Counted from the first letter of the stretch, positions 27,105-36,169 are shown. The stretch is DNA of 64,000 bases from Jiella sonneratiae (GCF_017353515.1 NZ_JAFMPY010000014.1:101670-165669); one strand, 5' to 3'. Notes: a model not told the origin generated them from the letters alone. Made by a program: numbers and translations.

Positions 27105-27983
27105 ATGCGCATCGACGTGCTTCTCGACGTCAAGACGACGCTGGGCGAGGGCCCGCTCTGGGACGTCGGCCAGGAGCGGCTCTACTTCATCGACAGCTTC
27201 GACGGCCGGGTGTTCCGCACCACCGCCGACGGCGGCGAACTGCGGGCCTGGGACGTCCCGGAAAAGATCGGCTCGATGGCGCTCAGGAAGGACGGCGAGG
27301 GCGCGATCGTCTCGCTCCAGAACGGCTTCCACGCGCTCGACTTCAAGACCGGCGACGTCGACCTGATCCACGACCCCGAGCCGGATCGCCCCGCAAACCG
27401 CATCAACGACGGCAAGGTCGACCGGAAGGGCCGCTTCTTCGCCGGGTCGATGGACACGATGGAGGAAGGGCCCTTCGGCGCCCTCTACCGGCTGGATCCG
27501 GACTTCACGGTCACCAAGGTCGACAGCGGCATCATCTGCTCGAACGGCCCCTGCTTCAGCCCGGACGACAGGACCTTCTATTTCGCCGACACCTGGACCG
27601 GCGAGATCTGGGCCTACGACTTCGACGTTTCGACCGGCGCGATCGCCAACCGTCGCACCTTCACACGGGTCGACACGGCCGGCGGCGGCGCCGCCGACGG
27701 TTCGACGGTCGACAGCGAAGGATGCCTGTGGAACGCCCTCGTCTATGCCGGCAAGCTCGTGCGCTACACCCCCGACGGCGCGGTCGACCGGGTGATCGAC
27801 ATGCCGGTGAAGAAGGTCACCAGCGTGATGTTCGGCGGCCCGAAGCTCGACATCCTCTACGTGACGTCGATGGCGAAGCCGCCGCTGCCGCGCTTTCCGG
27901 GCGACGGGGTGATGCGCGGCAGCCTCTTCGCCATCCACGGCCTCGGCATCACCGGCGTTCCGGAACCCCGCTTCGGCGCCTGA
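27105..27983 (+). CDS. SMP-30/gluconolactonase-family protein, copy 2
   Basis: A 292-residue paralogue of the preceding gene with the same landmarks (LGEGPLWDV, RINDGKVDRKGRFFAGSMD, CSNGPCFSPDD, ADGSTVD). The shared unusual stretch GKVDR.GRF.AGSMD shows that the two arose by duplication. The start is ATG 27105 after TAGGAG. The pair may hydrolyse two lactone forms (for example gamma and delta) or two sugars. It is the last gene of the sugar operon. Confidence 0.88.
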   Translation: MRIDVLLDVKTTLGEGPLWDVGQERLYFIDSFDGRVFRTTADGGELRAWDVPEKIGSMALRKDGEGAIVSLQNGFHALDFKTGDVDLIHDPEPDRPANRINDGKVDRKGRFFAGSMDTMEEGPFGALYRLDPDFTVTKVDSGIICSNGPCFSPDDRTFYFADTWTGEIWAYDFDVSTGAIANRRTFTRVDTAGGGAADGSTVDSEGCLWNALVYAGKLVRYTPDGAVDRVIDMPVKKVTSVMFGGPKLDILYVTSMAKPPLPRFPGDGVMRGSLFAIHGLGITGVPEPRFGA

Positions 27984-28156
27984 CTGTCCCTGCGAAAGGC
28001 GGCCGCAGGCCTCCCGGCACGGGCCACCCGGCGGAAAGCCACCGGAGGAAACGCAGCGGGTCCGACGAAAAAGCCGGGGATAGTGCGGCCGGCCTCGCCC
28101 CTTCTGTACCCGTGGCGCCTCGCGCCGCGGCGGCCCCTGCGCTAGGCTCGCCGGCG

Positions 28157-29188
28157 ATGCAGTCCGCCCCGACCCGACAATTCGATCTCTTCACCGCCCC
28201 GGCGCCGCAGAAGGGCGGCGGGGAGCCGGCCCGCCCGAAGCCCGCCGCGCGGCCCCGGCTCGAGGCTGTGCCGCAACCGGCTGCCGCGCCTTCCTCGGAT
28301 CTTTCCTCCGACCTCGAAGCCATGGCCCGCCGGATCGAGGCGAGCGGCGACTATCGCGTGCTGCGCCGGCTGCGCCCGCGCCCGGTCGTCGCGGGCTGGT
28401 CCCCCGCCGCCCGGCGCGACGGCGAACGCATCGGCGTCATCCTCGACACCGAGACCACCGGCCTCGATGCCGCCGCCGACGAGATCATCGAACTCGGCAT
28501 GGTGATGTTCACCCATGACGAGAAGGGCATCCGCGACGTCGTCGGCGTCTACAGCGAACTGCGCCAGCCGCGGCAGCCGATCCGCCCGGAGATCACCAGG
28601 ATCACCGGCATCACCGACGACATGGTCGCCGGCAGGACGATCGATCCCGAAGCGGTCGCCGCCTTCGTCGCACCGGCCGACCTCGTCATCGCCCACAACG
28701 CCCGCTTCGACCGCCCGTTCTGCGAGGCCTTCGCGCCGGGCTTCGCCGACAAGGCCTGGGCCTGCTCGGTGGCGGAGGTCGACTGGGCCGGGCTCGGCTT
28801 CGAGGGGTCGAAGCTCGCCTATCTCGTCGGCCAGTGCGGCTTCTTCCACAACGGCCACCGGGCCGTCGACGACTGCCACGCGCTGCTCGAAGTCCTCGCT
28901 CACGGCGAGGCGGCGGGCAACGACGGCTTTTCCCGCCTCGTCCGCTCGGCCGCGGCGAGGCGCTGCCGGCTCTATGCCGTCGGCAGCCCGTTCGAGCGCA
29001 AGGACCTCCTCAAGGCGCGCGGCTATCGCTGGAACGACGGCAGCGACGGCCGGCCGAAGAGCTGGTGGATCGACGTCGACGAGGAGCGCCACGACGCCGA
29101 ATGCGCATTTCTGGCGGAAGCGGTCTACGGGCGGAAACCCGGCGTGGTGGAGCACTGGCTGACGGCAAAGGACCGCTACAAGGCATGA
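28157..29188 (+). CDS. DEDDh-type 3'-5' exonuclease (DnaQ-like)
   Basis: A 343-residue protein. A proline-rich N-terminus (about 1-85) precedes an exonuclease domain with motif I DTETTG (D97, E99), motif II around IAHNARFDRPF and motif III HRAVDDCHA, which together give the DEDDh set. The C-terminal 80 residues (GSPFERKDLLKARGYRWNDGSDGRPKSWW) recur in a group of stand-alone exonucleases. This group resembles the DNA polymerase III proofreading subunit but is usually separate from replication. It seems unrelated to the flanking catabolic operons and may be a backbone gene. ATG 28157 is the first start that gives a complete domain. Confidence 0.85.
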   Translation: MQSAPTRQFDLFTAPAPQKGGGEPARPKPAARPRLEAVPQPAAAPSSDLSSDLEAMARRIEASGDYRVLRRLRPRPVVAGWSPAARRDGERIGVILDTETTGLDAAADEIIELGMVMFTHDEKGIRDVVGVYSELRQPRQPIRPEITRITGITDDMVAGRTIDPEAVAAFVAPADLVIAHNARFDRPFCEAFAPGFADKAWACSVAEVDWAGLGFEGSKLAYLVGQCGFFHNGHRAVDDCHALLEVLAHGEAAGNDGFSRLVRSAAARRCRLYAVGSPFERKDLLKARGYRWNDGSDGRPKSWWIDVDEERHDAECAFLAEAVYGRKPGVVEHWLTAKDRYKA

Positions 29189-29375
29189 CGGCCCGGCGCC
29201 CCAAGGGGCGCCTGCCGGCGAGTCCGCCGATGGCCGGCCTGCGGCCGAGTTCCGGCCAACCTCCGGCCGAGCTCCGGCTCGACGGCACCAACCGTGGGGA
29301 TCGGCTGCTGCAGCGGGCGATCGGATGAGAAAGCCGTTTCGCCTATGCTGCAGAGATGGCGCCCGACGGGCCTTT

Positions 29376-30332
29376 TCACGCGTCGTAAAACACCCGAAAT
29401 CCGGTATGGCTCGCGGCGCTGTCGGGCGCCGTGCCCGACCGCGCGGCAATGCGGTAGCGATAGCAGTAGCTGCGATGGCAGAGAAAGCTGCCGCCCTTGG
29501 TCACCCTCTCCCCCGCCTCGCGCGCCTTTGCGTTGCGCGACTTGGCGGCTTTGCTGAGTGAGCGGATCCGGAAAGGGTCAGCCGTCCACTCCCAGACGTT
29601 TCCGGCCATGTCGTGAAGCCCGGCCCCGTTGGCCGGGAAGCTGCCCACCGGAGACGTTCCGAACCATCCGTCGAGACGGCTGTTTTCGTCCGGAAACCGG
29701 CCCTGCCAGATGTTCGCCGGGGTGAAATCCCTATCGTCCGGCTCCCGGTCTCCCCAGGGAAAGCGCGGGTCGCCCTCAAGTCCGCCGCGGGCGGCATGCT
29801 CCCACTCCGCCTCGCTCGGCAGGCGCCCGCCGGCCCAGACGGCGAAGGCCTGCGCGTCGGCGAGCGAGACATGGACGACCGGGTGGCCAGCCCGTTCGGC
29901 GACGTCGCTTTCCGCCCCTTCCGGCGCGTGCCAGCAGGCGCCGTCGCGCGCCGTCCACCAGGGCGCGGGTCCGGGAGACGCGATCCGTTCCGCCTCGGGC
30001 AGGAGCCCGGAAAAGACCGGCCCCCATCCGAAGCGCTCGGATTCGGTCACATAGCCCGTGGCCGCGACGAAGGCGGCGAATCTCGCATTGGTGACCGGCA
30101 CGGCGTCGACGAGAAAGGGTTGCAGTCGCACCTTCCGCACGATCCCCTCGCCGTCGGCGACGATCTCCGGCCGAAAGGTGCCCACGTGGCTCGGCCCCCC
30201 TTCGAAGCGCACGCGTTCGCAGGGCGTGGCGTCGGCAATCGCGGCCGAGCGTGTCGCCGGTCCCGCGGCGCGGCCGGGCGCCGCGTTGCCCGGTTTCGAA
30301 CCGGCTCTCGTCCGATCGCCGCAGCAGGTCAT
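29376..30332 (-). CDS. Formylglycine-generating enzyme (sulfatase-activating, SUMF1 type)
   Basis: A 318-residue FGE-sulfatase domain protein. The two copper-binding active-site cysteines are present as C285 and C290 in the motif SFLCHRSYCYRYR, which closely matches the human SUMF1 active site. Other landmarks are LPSEAEWEHAARGG, FPWGD, PANIWQG and GNVWEWTADPF. The enzyme oxidises the cysteine of CxPxR in sulfatases to formylglycine using O2. Three sulfatases with such a cysteine lie downstream (34643, 55614, 62351). It stands alone on the minus strand. No signal peptide is seen; the N-terminus is MTCCGDRTRAG. Confidence 0.93.
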   Translation of the reverse strand: MTCCGDRTRAGSKPGNAAPGRAAGPATRSAAIADATPCERVRFEGGPSHVGTFRPEIVADGEGIVRKVRLQPFLVDAVPVTNARFAAFVAATGYVTESERFGWGPVFSGLLPEAERIASPGPAPWWTARDGACWHAPEGAESDVAERAGHPVVHVSLADAQAFAVWAGGRLPSEAEWEHAARGGLEGDPRFPWGDREPDDRDFTPANIWQGRFPDENSRLDGWFGTSPVGSFPANGAGLHDMAGNVWEWTADPFRIRSLSKAAKSRNAKAREAGERVTKGGSFLCHRSYCYRYRIAARSGTAPDSAASHTGFRVFYDA

Positions 30333-30372
30333 CGGGTCTTGGCTCCTCTCACGCCGGGATCCGGCGGTTCTC

Positions 30373-30478
30373 CGATACGAGATCCGCTCGATCAGAGCGG
30401 GGCTCGTCTCAAGCCCGCGCGGCGAATGAGCGTCGTTGTTTCCGGCGTCGCGACGTGATCTGCCGGAAACCGTATCAG
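30373..30478. repeat. Palindromic intergenic repeat, family A copy 2 (RIME-like)
   Basis: A 106-bp copy with CGATACG and CGTATCAG ends, the nested stem CCGCTC/GAGCGG with a 5-base loop, and the second palindrome GTTTCCGGC/GCCGGAAAC. It lies between the FGE gene and the LysR gene on the same strand. The LysR stop codon (30475-30477) is inside the element. Confidence 0.92.
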
Positions 30479-31404
30479 TCCGGTCCGGCTTCGTGCTCCG
30501 TGAGGCCAGGCACGCAGAAATCCCGATACAGCCGCCGGCAGGCCGTCCGGCAATAGCCGATGAACAGGCGTGCCGGGGCCGGCAGGATCGCCTCCCTCAG
30601 CGTATGCAGACCGGACAGATGCTGCGCCGACAAGGGATCCGGGCCGAGGCTGACGACCTCGTGCCGGGCGAAGAGATCGCGGGAGATCGCGGAGGTCGAG
30701 ATGAGAAACTCGGTCTGGCGGACGACTTCCAGCGTGCTCACCATCGTGTTCGTGCTCATCGCATAGGTGCGGCCGGTGACCTGCCACTGCCCGGGATCGT
30801 GATCGAACTCGAACTTGTGCTTGATCCATGAGAACTGCCGCAGATCCTCGGCGGTCAGCGAGCCCGACCGCATCCTGAGGGGATGATCGGCGGCGCAATA
30901 GACCGAATAGCCCGCCTGCAGGATCGGCTCGAACACGATCCGCCCCAGCCGCTCGTGGCGGGGCAGCGTGATCCCGCAGGAGACGTCGTAGTCGCCGGCG
31001 GCGAGCCCCGCCATGCGCGCTTCGCTGCCGATGACGTCGAGCCGCAGGCGGATCTCGGGATGCTTCCCGAGGAAGCCTTCGACGATCTGGGGCAGCACCG
31101 CATTTCCCCACGAGTCGCCGGCGCAGATGCTGAGCGAATGCTGGCCCCCCATCCCCTCGTAGTCGATGCGCTCCTCCGCGTCCCGCAGAAGGCGCAATGC
31201 GCGGCTTGCATGATCGTAGAGAATGCGCCCCGCCTCGGTCAACTGCATACCGCCCGCTCCGCGCCTGAACAGATTCGTCCCGTACCGGTATTCGAGCTGG
31301 GCGATCGTCCGCGACAGCGTGGGTTGCGACATGTTCAGCGTTTCAGCAGCCCGCGACATGTTGCCGAGATCGGCGACGGCGAGGAAGCGCGCAAACTCCT
31401 CCAT
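30475..31404 (-). CDS. LysR-family transcriptional regulator
   Basis: A 309-residue LysR regulator with an N-terminal winged HTH (ADLGNMSRAAETLNMSQPTLSRTIAQLEYRYGTNLFRR, residues about 8-45) and a substrate-binding domain. ATG 31404 is preceded by a clear GGGAGGG site. It is divergent from the CUT1 sugar ABC operon with only 96 bases between the starts, so it should control that operon and the embedded sulfatase. The inducer is probably the imported sulfated or desulfated solute. The stop codon and last bases come from a repeat element. Confidence 0.9.
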   Translation of the reverse strand: MEEFARFLAVADLGNMSRAAETLNMSQPTLSRTIAQLEYRYGTNLFRRGAGGMQLTEAGRILYDHASRALRLLRDAEERIDYEGMGGQHSLSICAGDSWGNAVLPQIVEGFLGKHPEIRLRLDVIGSEARMAGLAAGDYDVSCGITLPRHERLGRIVFEPILQAGYSVYCAADHPLRMRSGSLTAEDLRQFSWIKHKFEFDHDPGQWQVTGRTYAMSTNTMVSTLEVVRQTEFLISTSAISRDLFARHEVVSLGPDPLSAQHLSGLHTLREAILPAPARLFIGYCRTACRRLYRDFCVPGLTEHEAGPD

Positions 31405-31416
31405 GCGAACCCTCCC

Positions 31417-31447
31417 ATAGAAAATACGAATAATATATCCGTTTTCG
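31417..31447. promoter_or_regulatory. AT-rich divergent promoter between LysR and ABC genes
   Basis: A 30-base AT-rich patch (AAAATACGAATAATATATCC region) stands out in an otherwise GC-rich gap and has imperfect symmetry (AAAATACG and CCGTTTT). It is the likely LysR binding and promoter region for both directions. No exact box assignment is possible by eye. Confidence 0.45.
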
Positions 31448-31500
31448 GCATTGGACGCCATGCGCGTCCGGCGTCATCTTCCGCATGGGAGGAATTCGAC

Positions 31501-32385
31501 ATGCATTCAAGCCGCCTCAGGGGCTACGGCTTATACATTCTGCCGACCTTCTTGGTGCTGGCGACGATCACCATCGTGCCGCTGTTCGTCACCTTCACGG
31601 TCAGCCTGTTCCTCATCGACGTGACGTCCGGCCTGCCGCCGGTCTGGCAGGGCTTCTACAACTACGTCTCGCTGCTGTCCGACAGCCGCTTCCTGAATTC
31701 GCTCGTGGTGACGGCCGAGCTGATCTTCATTCCCGTCGCGCTGCAGCTGCTGTTCGGTCTGGCGCTCGCGATCTGTCTGCGGGAAAGGCTCGCCGGCACG
31801 CGCTGGATGCGCATTCTCTTCCTGCTTCCGGCGGTCATTCCGCCGGCCGTCAGCGGTCTCGTCTGGAAGCTCTTCGTGATCCCGGGCGCCGGCGGGCTCG
31901 CCTGGCTTTCGGGCCTTCTCGGCATCGATCTCGACATCGACCTCTTGAGCATGCCGGCCACCGCACTCGCCACCGTCGTCGTCGCCTCGACCTGGGTCGG
32001 CACGCCCTTCGTCGCCCTGATCCTCCTGTCGGGCATCGAAACGATCGGCAAGGACCAATATGAATCCGCAACGCTCGACGGCGCCACGTGGTGGCAGACC
32101 CACCGCTACATCTCGATCCCGACGCTCGCGCCGATCATCCGGACGGTCGTGGTGTTCCGCATTCTCGAGGCGCTGGCGATCTTTCCGATCATCTTCGTCC
32201 TGACCGGCGGCGGCCCGGCGGGCGCGACGGAGCCGGTGAACTTCTATGCCTATGTCACCGGCTTCGACTATCTGCAGATCGACTACGCCGCCTCGATGAT
32301 CGTCCTGTTCTTCCTGGCGATGATGGCATTCTGCTCGCCCTTCCTGGTTCAGATCGCGCGTTCGGCCGAGGGAGGCGCACGATGA
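31501..32385 (+). CDS. CUT1 sugar ABC permease, MalF/UgpA-like
   Basis: A 294-residue inner-membrane permease with six predicted membrane helices. The cytoplasmic EAA loop is ESATLDGATWWQTHRYISIPTLAP (about residues 190-213). The GGGPAGATEPVNFYAYV segment near the end is typical of UgpA/LacF proteins. GGGAGGA lies just before ATG 31501. It pairs with the next gene, whose start overlaps its stop by 4 bases, to form the channel for the receptor at 33232. Confidence 0.9.
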   Translation: MHSSRLRGYGLYILPTFLVLATITIVPLFVTFTVSLFLIDVTSGLPPVWQGFYNYVSLLSDSRFLNSLVVTAELIFIPVALQLLFGLALAICLRERLAGTRWMRILFLLPAVIPPAVSGLVWKLFVIPGAGGLAWLSGLLGIDLDIDLLSMPATALATVVVASTWVGTPFVALILLSGIETIGKDQYESATLDGATWWQTHRYISIPTLAPIIRTVVVFRILEALAIFPIIFVLTGGGPAGATEPVNFYAYVTGFDYLQIDYAASMIVLFFLAMMAFCSPFLVQIARSAEGGAR

Positions 32386-33203
32386 TCCTGTCGCGTCGGG
32401 AAAAATTCGTCTGCTATGCCGTCACCTATCTGTTCGCGCTGTTTCTGCTCGCGCCGATCGTCTGGATGCTGTCGACCTCGTTCAAGGGCCAGCTCGCGAT
32501 CTTTCAGAAGCCGCCCAGCCTGTTCACCGAGTTCACGTTCCAGAACTACGCGGCCGTTCTGAGCGACCCGCAGTTCCTCCACGCGTTCTGGAACTCGGTG
32601 CTGATCTCCTCGGGAACGGTGGTCGTCTCGGTCGCTCTCGCCGTGCCGGCGGCCTACGGGCTGTCCCATCTGACCGGAGGCCGGCGCGCGGGCTTCCTGT
32701 CGTGGGTGCTGCTGGTGCGGGCCGCGCCCGGAATGATCTACGTCCTTCCGTATTATCTCGCCTACAGCCAGATCGGGCTGATCGACACGCGGATCGGGCT
32801 GATCCTCATCAATTCGGTCTTCACGATTCCGCTGGCGATCTGGATCGTCATTCCCTTCTTCGATGCGATCCCGCACGAGATCGAGGAGGCGGCGATCATC
32901 GACGGCGCCACGAGGTTCCAGACGATGACGCGGATCGCCATCCCCCTGGCGGCGCCCGGCATCGCCTCCACGGCCATCCTCATCTTCATCTTCGCCTGGA
33001 ACGAATTCCTCTTCGCCCTGACCCTGACCCGCTTCGAGGCGCGCACCGCCGCCGTCTCGATCCTCAGCTACATGGCCTATGAGGGCACGGAATGGGGCAA
33101 GGTCGCCGCCGCCGGCGCGCTGATCCTGCTGCCCGTGCTCTGCTTCTCGATCCTCATCCGCAAATACCTGGTGCAGACCACGGCCGGCGGCGTGAAGGGA
33201 TGA
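32382..33203 (+). CDS. CUT1 sugar ABC permease, MalG/UgpE-like
   Basis: A 273-residue inner-membrane permease with six helices. The EAA loop EEAAIIDGATRFQTMTRIAIPLAAPG is intact, followed by FIFAWNEFLFALTLT, a MalG-family hallmark. It starts in ATGA overlap with the preceding permease. The two permeases precede the receptor gene, an order different from the second sulfatase locus (receptor first). Confidence 0.9.
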   Translation: MILSRREKFVCYAVTYLFALFLLAPIVWMLSTSFKGQLAIFQKPPSLFTEFTFQNYAAVLSDPQFLHAFWNSVLISSGTVVVSVALAVPAAYGLSHLTGGRRAGFLSWVLLVRAAPGMIYVLPYYLAYSQIGLIDTRIGLILINSVFTIPLAIWIVIPFFDAIPHEIEEAAIIDGATRFQTMTRIAIPLAAPGIASTAILIFIFAWNEFLFALTLTRFEARTAAVSILSYMAYEGTEWGKVAAAGALILLPVLCFSILIRKYLVQTTAGGVKG

Positions 33204-33231
33204 ATTCACAACCAGAATGGGAGGAAAAAGA

Positions 33232-34542
33232 ATGAAACGAACGATCGCATCCCTGGCGCTGGCGGCGAGCCTGCTCGCATCCGCGAGCGCCGTGGCGCAG
33301 GACAAGCCCTATGAGGGCGTCACGCTCCGCGTTCTCGGCACCCAGCAGCCCTGGGAGACCGAGCTTCAGAAGCGCGCGGACCAGTTCACCGAAGCGACCG
33401 GCGCGAAGGTCGTCTTCGACCTCTATTCCCTGACCCAGGGCATCCAGAAGGTGACGGTCGAACTCTCGTCCCGTTCGCCGGCCTACGATCTCGTCTTCGT
33501 CGAGGCGAGCGACGTGGTGCGTTTCGGCGGCGGCGGGTTGCTCGAACCCCTGGACGATGCGATCGCCGCCGATCCCGACGTCGATCTCGCGGACTTCCTG
33601 CCGGCCACGATCGATGCGAACCGGATCGACGGAAAACTCTACGCGCTTCCGCATTTCGCGGCGACGCAGATGCTCTACTGGCGGCCGGATCTGTTTCAGG
33701 CCGCCGGCATCGACGGCCCGCCGAAGACCTTCTCGGAAATGATGGACGACTGCGCCAAGCTGCAGACGCCGGAGATGAAGTGCACGGCGATGCGCGGCAA
33801 GCCGTCGACGTCCGAGAACATCTGGTACTGGACACAGTTCCTGCTCGGTTTCGGCGGCAGCTTCGTCAAGGACTATCCGGACGATCTGACCCCCACGCTC
33901 GATTCTCCCGAAGCGGTCGAGGCGGCGAAGTTCTACGCCAAGCTGTTGACCGACTACGGCATCCCCGGCTCCGTCTCGGCGAGCTACGACGAGGTGGTCA
34001 TCGCCATGCAGCAGGGCGACATCGCCATGGCGATCGAAGGCGCGCCGCTGGCGGGCCGCATTCTCGATCCGAAACTGTCGAAGGTCTCCGGCAAGCTGGG
34101 CTTCGCCGTGCCGCCGGGCGGCCCGGCCGGCACCTTCGCGCCCTTCACCTCCCAGGCCTACGCGGTCAACGCGGCGTCGAAGAACAAGCAAGCGGCCGAG
34201 GCCTTCCTGATCTGGGCGACCAGCAAGAAGACCATGCAGGACATCGCCGCCAACAGTTCCTTCGTCGCCGTGACGCGCAATTCGGTCTGGAACGATCCCG
34301 CCTTCATCAAGGCCCATGGCTACGATTTCGGCCATGGCAGTTTCACCGACGCCTATCGCGACACGCTGGCGACCGCCGACCCGCACTATCGCCTGCCGAT
34401 CGCCGAGTTCCGGCCGGCCGCCGACCGGGTCGGCGCCGCCCTGCAGGAGATCGTCACCGGGCAGCGCAGCGCGGAGGACGCGCTTGCGGCGGCAAATTCC
34501 GACGTCGAGCGCATCTTCAGGCGCGCCCGGCTCCTGCGCTGA
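33232..34542 (+). CDS. CUT1 ABC transporter substrate-binding protein (SBP family 1)
   Basis: A 436-residue secreted receptor. The signal peptide is residues 1-23 (LALAASLLASASAVAQ, cut near AVA-QD), followed by a type II binding fold with TLRVLGTQQPWETELQKRADQFTEATG and the repeated LALPHF-type segment YALPHFAATQMLYWRPDLF. GGGAGGA precedes ATG 33232. The family binds oligosaccharides, glycerol phosphates or sugar alcohols. A sulfatase gene follows directly, so a sulfated carbohydrate or ester is the likely ligand. Confidence 0.88.
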   Translation: MKRTIASLALAASLLASASAVAQDKPYEGVTLRVLGTQQPWETELQKRADQFTEATGAKVVFDLYSLTQGIQKVTVELSSRSPAYDLVFVEASDVVRFGGGGLLEPLDDAIAADPDVDLADFLPATIDANRIDGKLYALPHFAATQMLYWRPDLFQAAGIDGPPKTFSEMMDDCAKLQTPEMKCTAMRGKPSTSENIWYWTQFLLGFGGSFVKDYPDDLTPTLDSPEAVEAAKFYAKLLTDYGIPGSVSASYDEVVIAMQQGDIAMAIEGAPLAGRILDPKLSKVSGKLGFAVPPGGPAGTFAPFTSQAYAVNAASKNKQAAEAFLIWATSKKTMQDIAANSSFVAVTRNSVWNDPAFIKAHGYDFGHGSFTDAYRDTLATADPHYRLPIAEFRPAADRVGAALQEIVTGQRSAEDALAAANSDVERIFRRARLLR

Positions 34543-34553
34543 CCATCATGTGA

Positions 34554-34583
34554 GCGCCCGGCCCGCGATCGCGGGCCGGGCGC
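34554..34583 (+). other. Perfect 30-bp palindrome between receptor and sulfatase genes
   Basis: A fully symmetric sequence with 13-bp arms (GCGCCCGGCCCGC and its complement) around GATC, starting 11 bases after the receptor stop. It would form a very stable RNA hairpin. No U-run follows, so it is better explained as an mRNA stabiliser or partial attenuator that keeps the receptor more abundant than the sulfatase and ATPase. Confidence 0.65.
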
Positions 34584-34642
34584 AGCGAAGCCACCGCTCA
34601 AATCTCCCCGCTCCCAGAGCGGCGCGGGGATACGGGAAAGCC

Positions 34643-36136
34643 ATGTCCATGACGAAGCCGAACATCCTCTGGATCTGCACCGACCAGCAGCGCTGGGACA
34701 CCATTTCGGGGCTGGGGTTCGAGGGGGCGCGCACCCCGCATATCGACAGCCTGATTAAGACGGGCGTGGCCTTCCGCCGGGCCTACACCCAGAGCCCGAT
34801 CTGCACGCCCAGCCGGGCGAGCTTCCTGACCGGCATGCATCCCGTCGCCCATCACGTCCAGCGAAACGGCTGCGACCATTTTCCCGAGCATCTGGAGCTC
34901 GTTCCGAAGGTCTTCCAAAAGGCCGGATGGCGCACCGGCCTGATCGGCAAGCTGCATCTCGCGGCGACCCAGCGCCGGATCGAGAAGCGCGGCGACGACG
35001 GCTATGACGAATTCTACTGGAGCAAGCACCCCTACCCCGAAAAGGACGTGAGCGAGGCGGTGCGCACCGCCCACGACTATCAGAACTGGCTGGTGGAAAA
35101 GGGCGTCGACGTGGACGAGGCCTTCGCCTTCGCCAGCGAGGCGCTCGCCGACGGCATGCCGACCGAACATCACCAGACCACCTGGGCGAGGGAGCGCGCC
35201 GAGCGCTTCATCGAGACCCATCGCGACCGGCCGTGGTTCCTGTCGGTCAACCTGTTCGATCCGCATCCGCCCTTCGATCCGCCGGCCGAATACATGGCGA
35301 AGTTCGATCCGAAGGAGATGTCGCTGCCGATCTTCCGGGAGAGCGACATGGCACGTTTCGAACGGTTCCGCGGTGTCGACCAGCAGTCCACCACGCCGGT
35401 CGACCCGCGCGTCTTGCCGCCCGAAGGCAAGGCGATGACGGTTCCCGAGGGTCGCGAGAGCCACGACACGCCGCCCGACAGCTATGACGCGAGGCGGATC
35501 AAGGCCGCCTATTACGCCATGATCGCGCTCATCGACGACATGGTCGGCAGCCTGCTCGACACGTTGCGGCGGACCGGCCAGGAGCGGGACACGCTGATCC
35601 TCTTCATGTCCGATCACGGCGAGATGCTCGGCGATCACGGCCTTCTCTACAAGGGATGCCGCTTCTACGACGGGCTGGTCCGCGTGCCGATGATCGCCTC
35701 CTGGCCGGGGCACACCCGACCCGGCATTTCGAACGCGCTCGTCGAACTCGTCGACATTCCCGCGACCCTCTGCGAGGCGGCCGGGCTCGCGCCGATGGAG
35801 CAGGACCAGGGCCGTTCCCTCTTCAAGATCCTCACCGGGAACGCCCCGCTCGACGAGCACAGATCCCATGTGATCTCGGAGTTCTGGGATGCGATCAGCT
35901 TTCCCGGCAGCAGGGGGAGCCGGGGCAGCATGTATTTCGACGGGCGCTACAAGCTCTGCCTCTACCACGATGCCGGCGAAGGCGAGCTCTTCGACACCGA
36001 GACGGACCCGGGCGAATTCGACGACCTCTGGCCCGTGGAAAGTCGGAAGGATCTGCGCCTCAGGCTGACCGAAGAGAGCTTCGCCGCCTTCATGATGGCG
36101 TCCGGCATCGGCCCGAAGCGCGTCGCCGACTTCTGA
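34643..36136 (+). CDS. Cysteine-type sulfatase, cytoplasmic
   Basis: A 497-residue sulfatase of the alkaline phosphatase superfamily. N-terminal metal-binding NILWICTDQQRWD and the activation motif CTPSR (C54, to become formylglycine) are present. Metal ligands are seen in SDHGEMLGDHG, and the substrate-side lysine region in KGCRFYDGLVRVP. No signal peptide precedes the domain, so it acts on an imported substrate in the cytoplasm. It lies between the receptor and ATPase genes of a CUT1 importer. It could be a choline-sulfatase-like or sugar-sulfate enzyme; sequence alone does not decide. Confidence 0.9.
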   Translation: MSMTKPNILWICTDQQRWDTISGLGFEGARTPHIDSLIKTGVAFRRAYTQSPICTPSRASFLTGMHPVAHHVQRNGCDHFPEHLELVPKVFQKAGWRTGLIGKLHLAATQRRIEKRGDDGYDEFYWSKHPYPEKDVSEAVRTAHDYQNWLVEKGVDVDEAFAFASEALADGMPTEHHQTTWARERAERFIETHRDRPWFLSVNLFDPHPPFDPPAEYMAKFDPKEMSLPIFRESDMARFERFRGVDQQSTTPVDPRVLPPEGKAMTVPEGRESHDTPPDSYDARRIKAAYYAMIALIDDMVGSLLDTLRRTGQERDTLILFMSDHGEMLGDHGLLYKGCRFYDGLVRVPMIASWPGHTRPGISNALVELVDIPATLCEAAGLAPMEQDQGRSLFKILTGNAPLDEHRSHVISEFWDAISFPGSRGSRGSMYFDGRYKLCLYHDAGEGELFDTETDPGEFDDLWPVESRKDLRLRLTEESFAAFMMASGIGPKRVADF

Positions 36137-36169
36137 GCCCGGCACACTCGCTTTGAAGGAGACAGGCAG

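Noticed and set aside
29242..29278. Two copies of CGGCCGAGYTCCGGC 22 bp apart after the exonuclease gene
   Set aside because: Short and made only of GC-rich low-complexity sequence; likely chance in this composition.
34554..34583. The 30-bp palindrome as an intrinsic terminator
   Set aside because: No U-run follows on either strand, and the genes downstream belong to the same operon.
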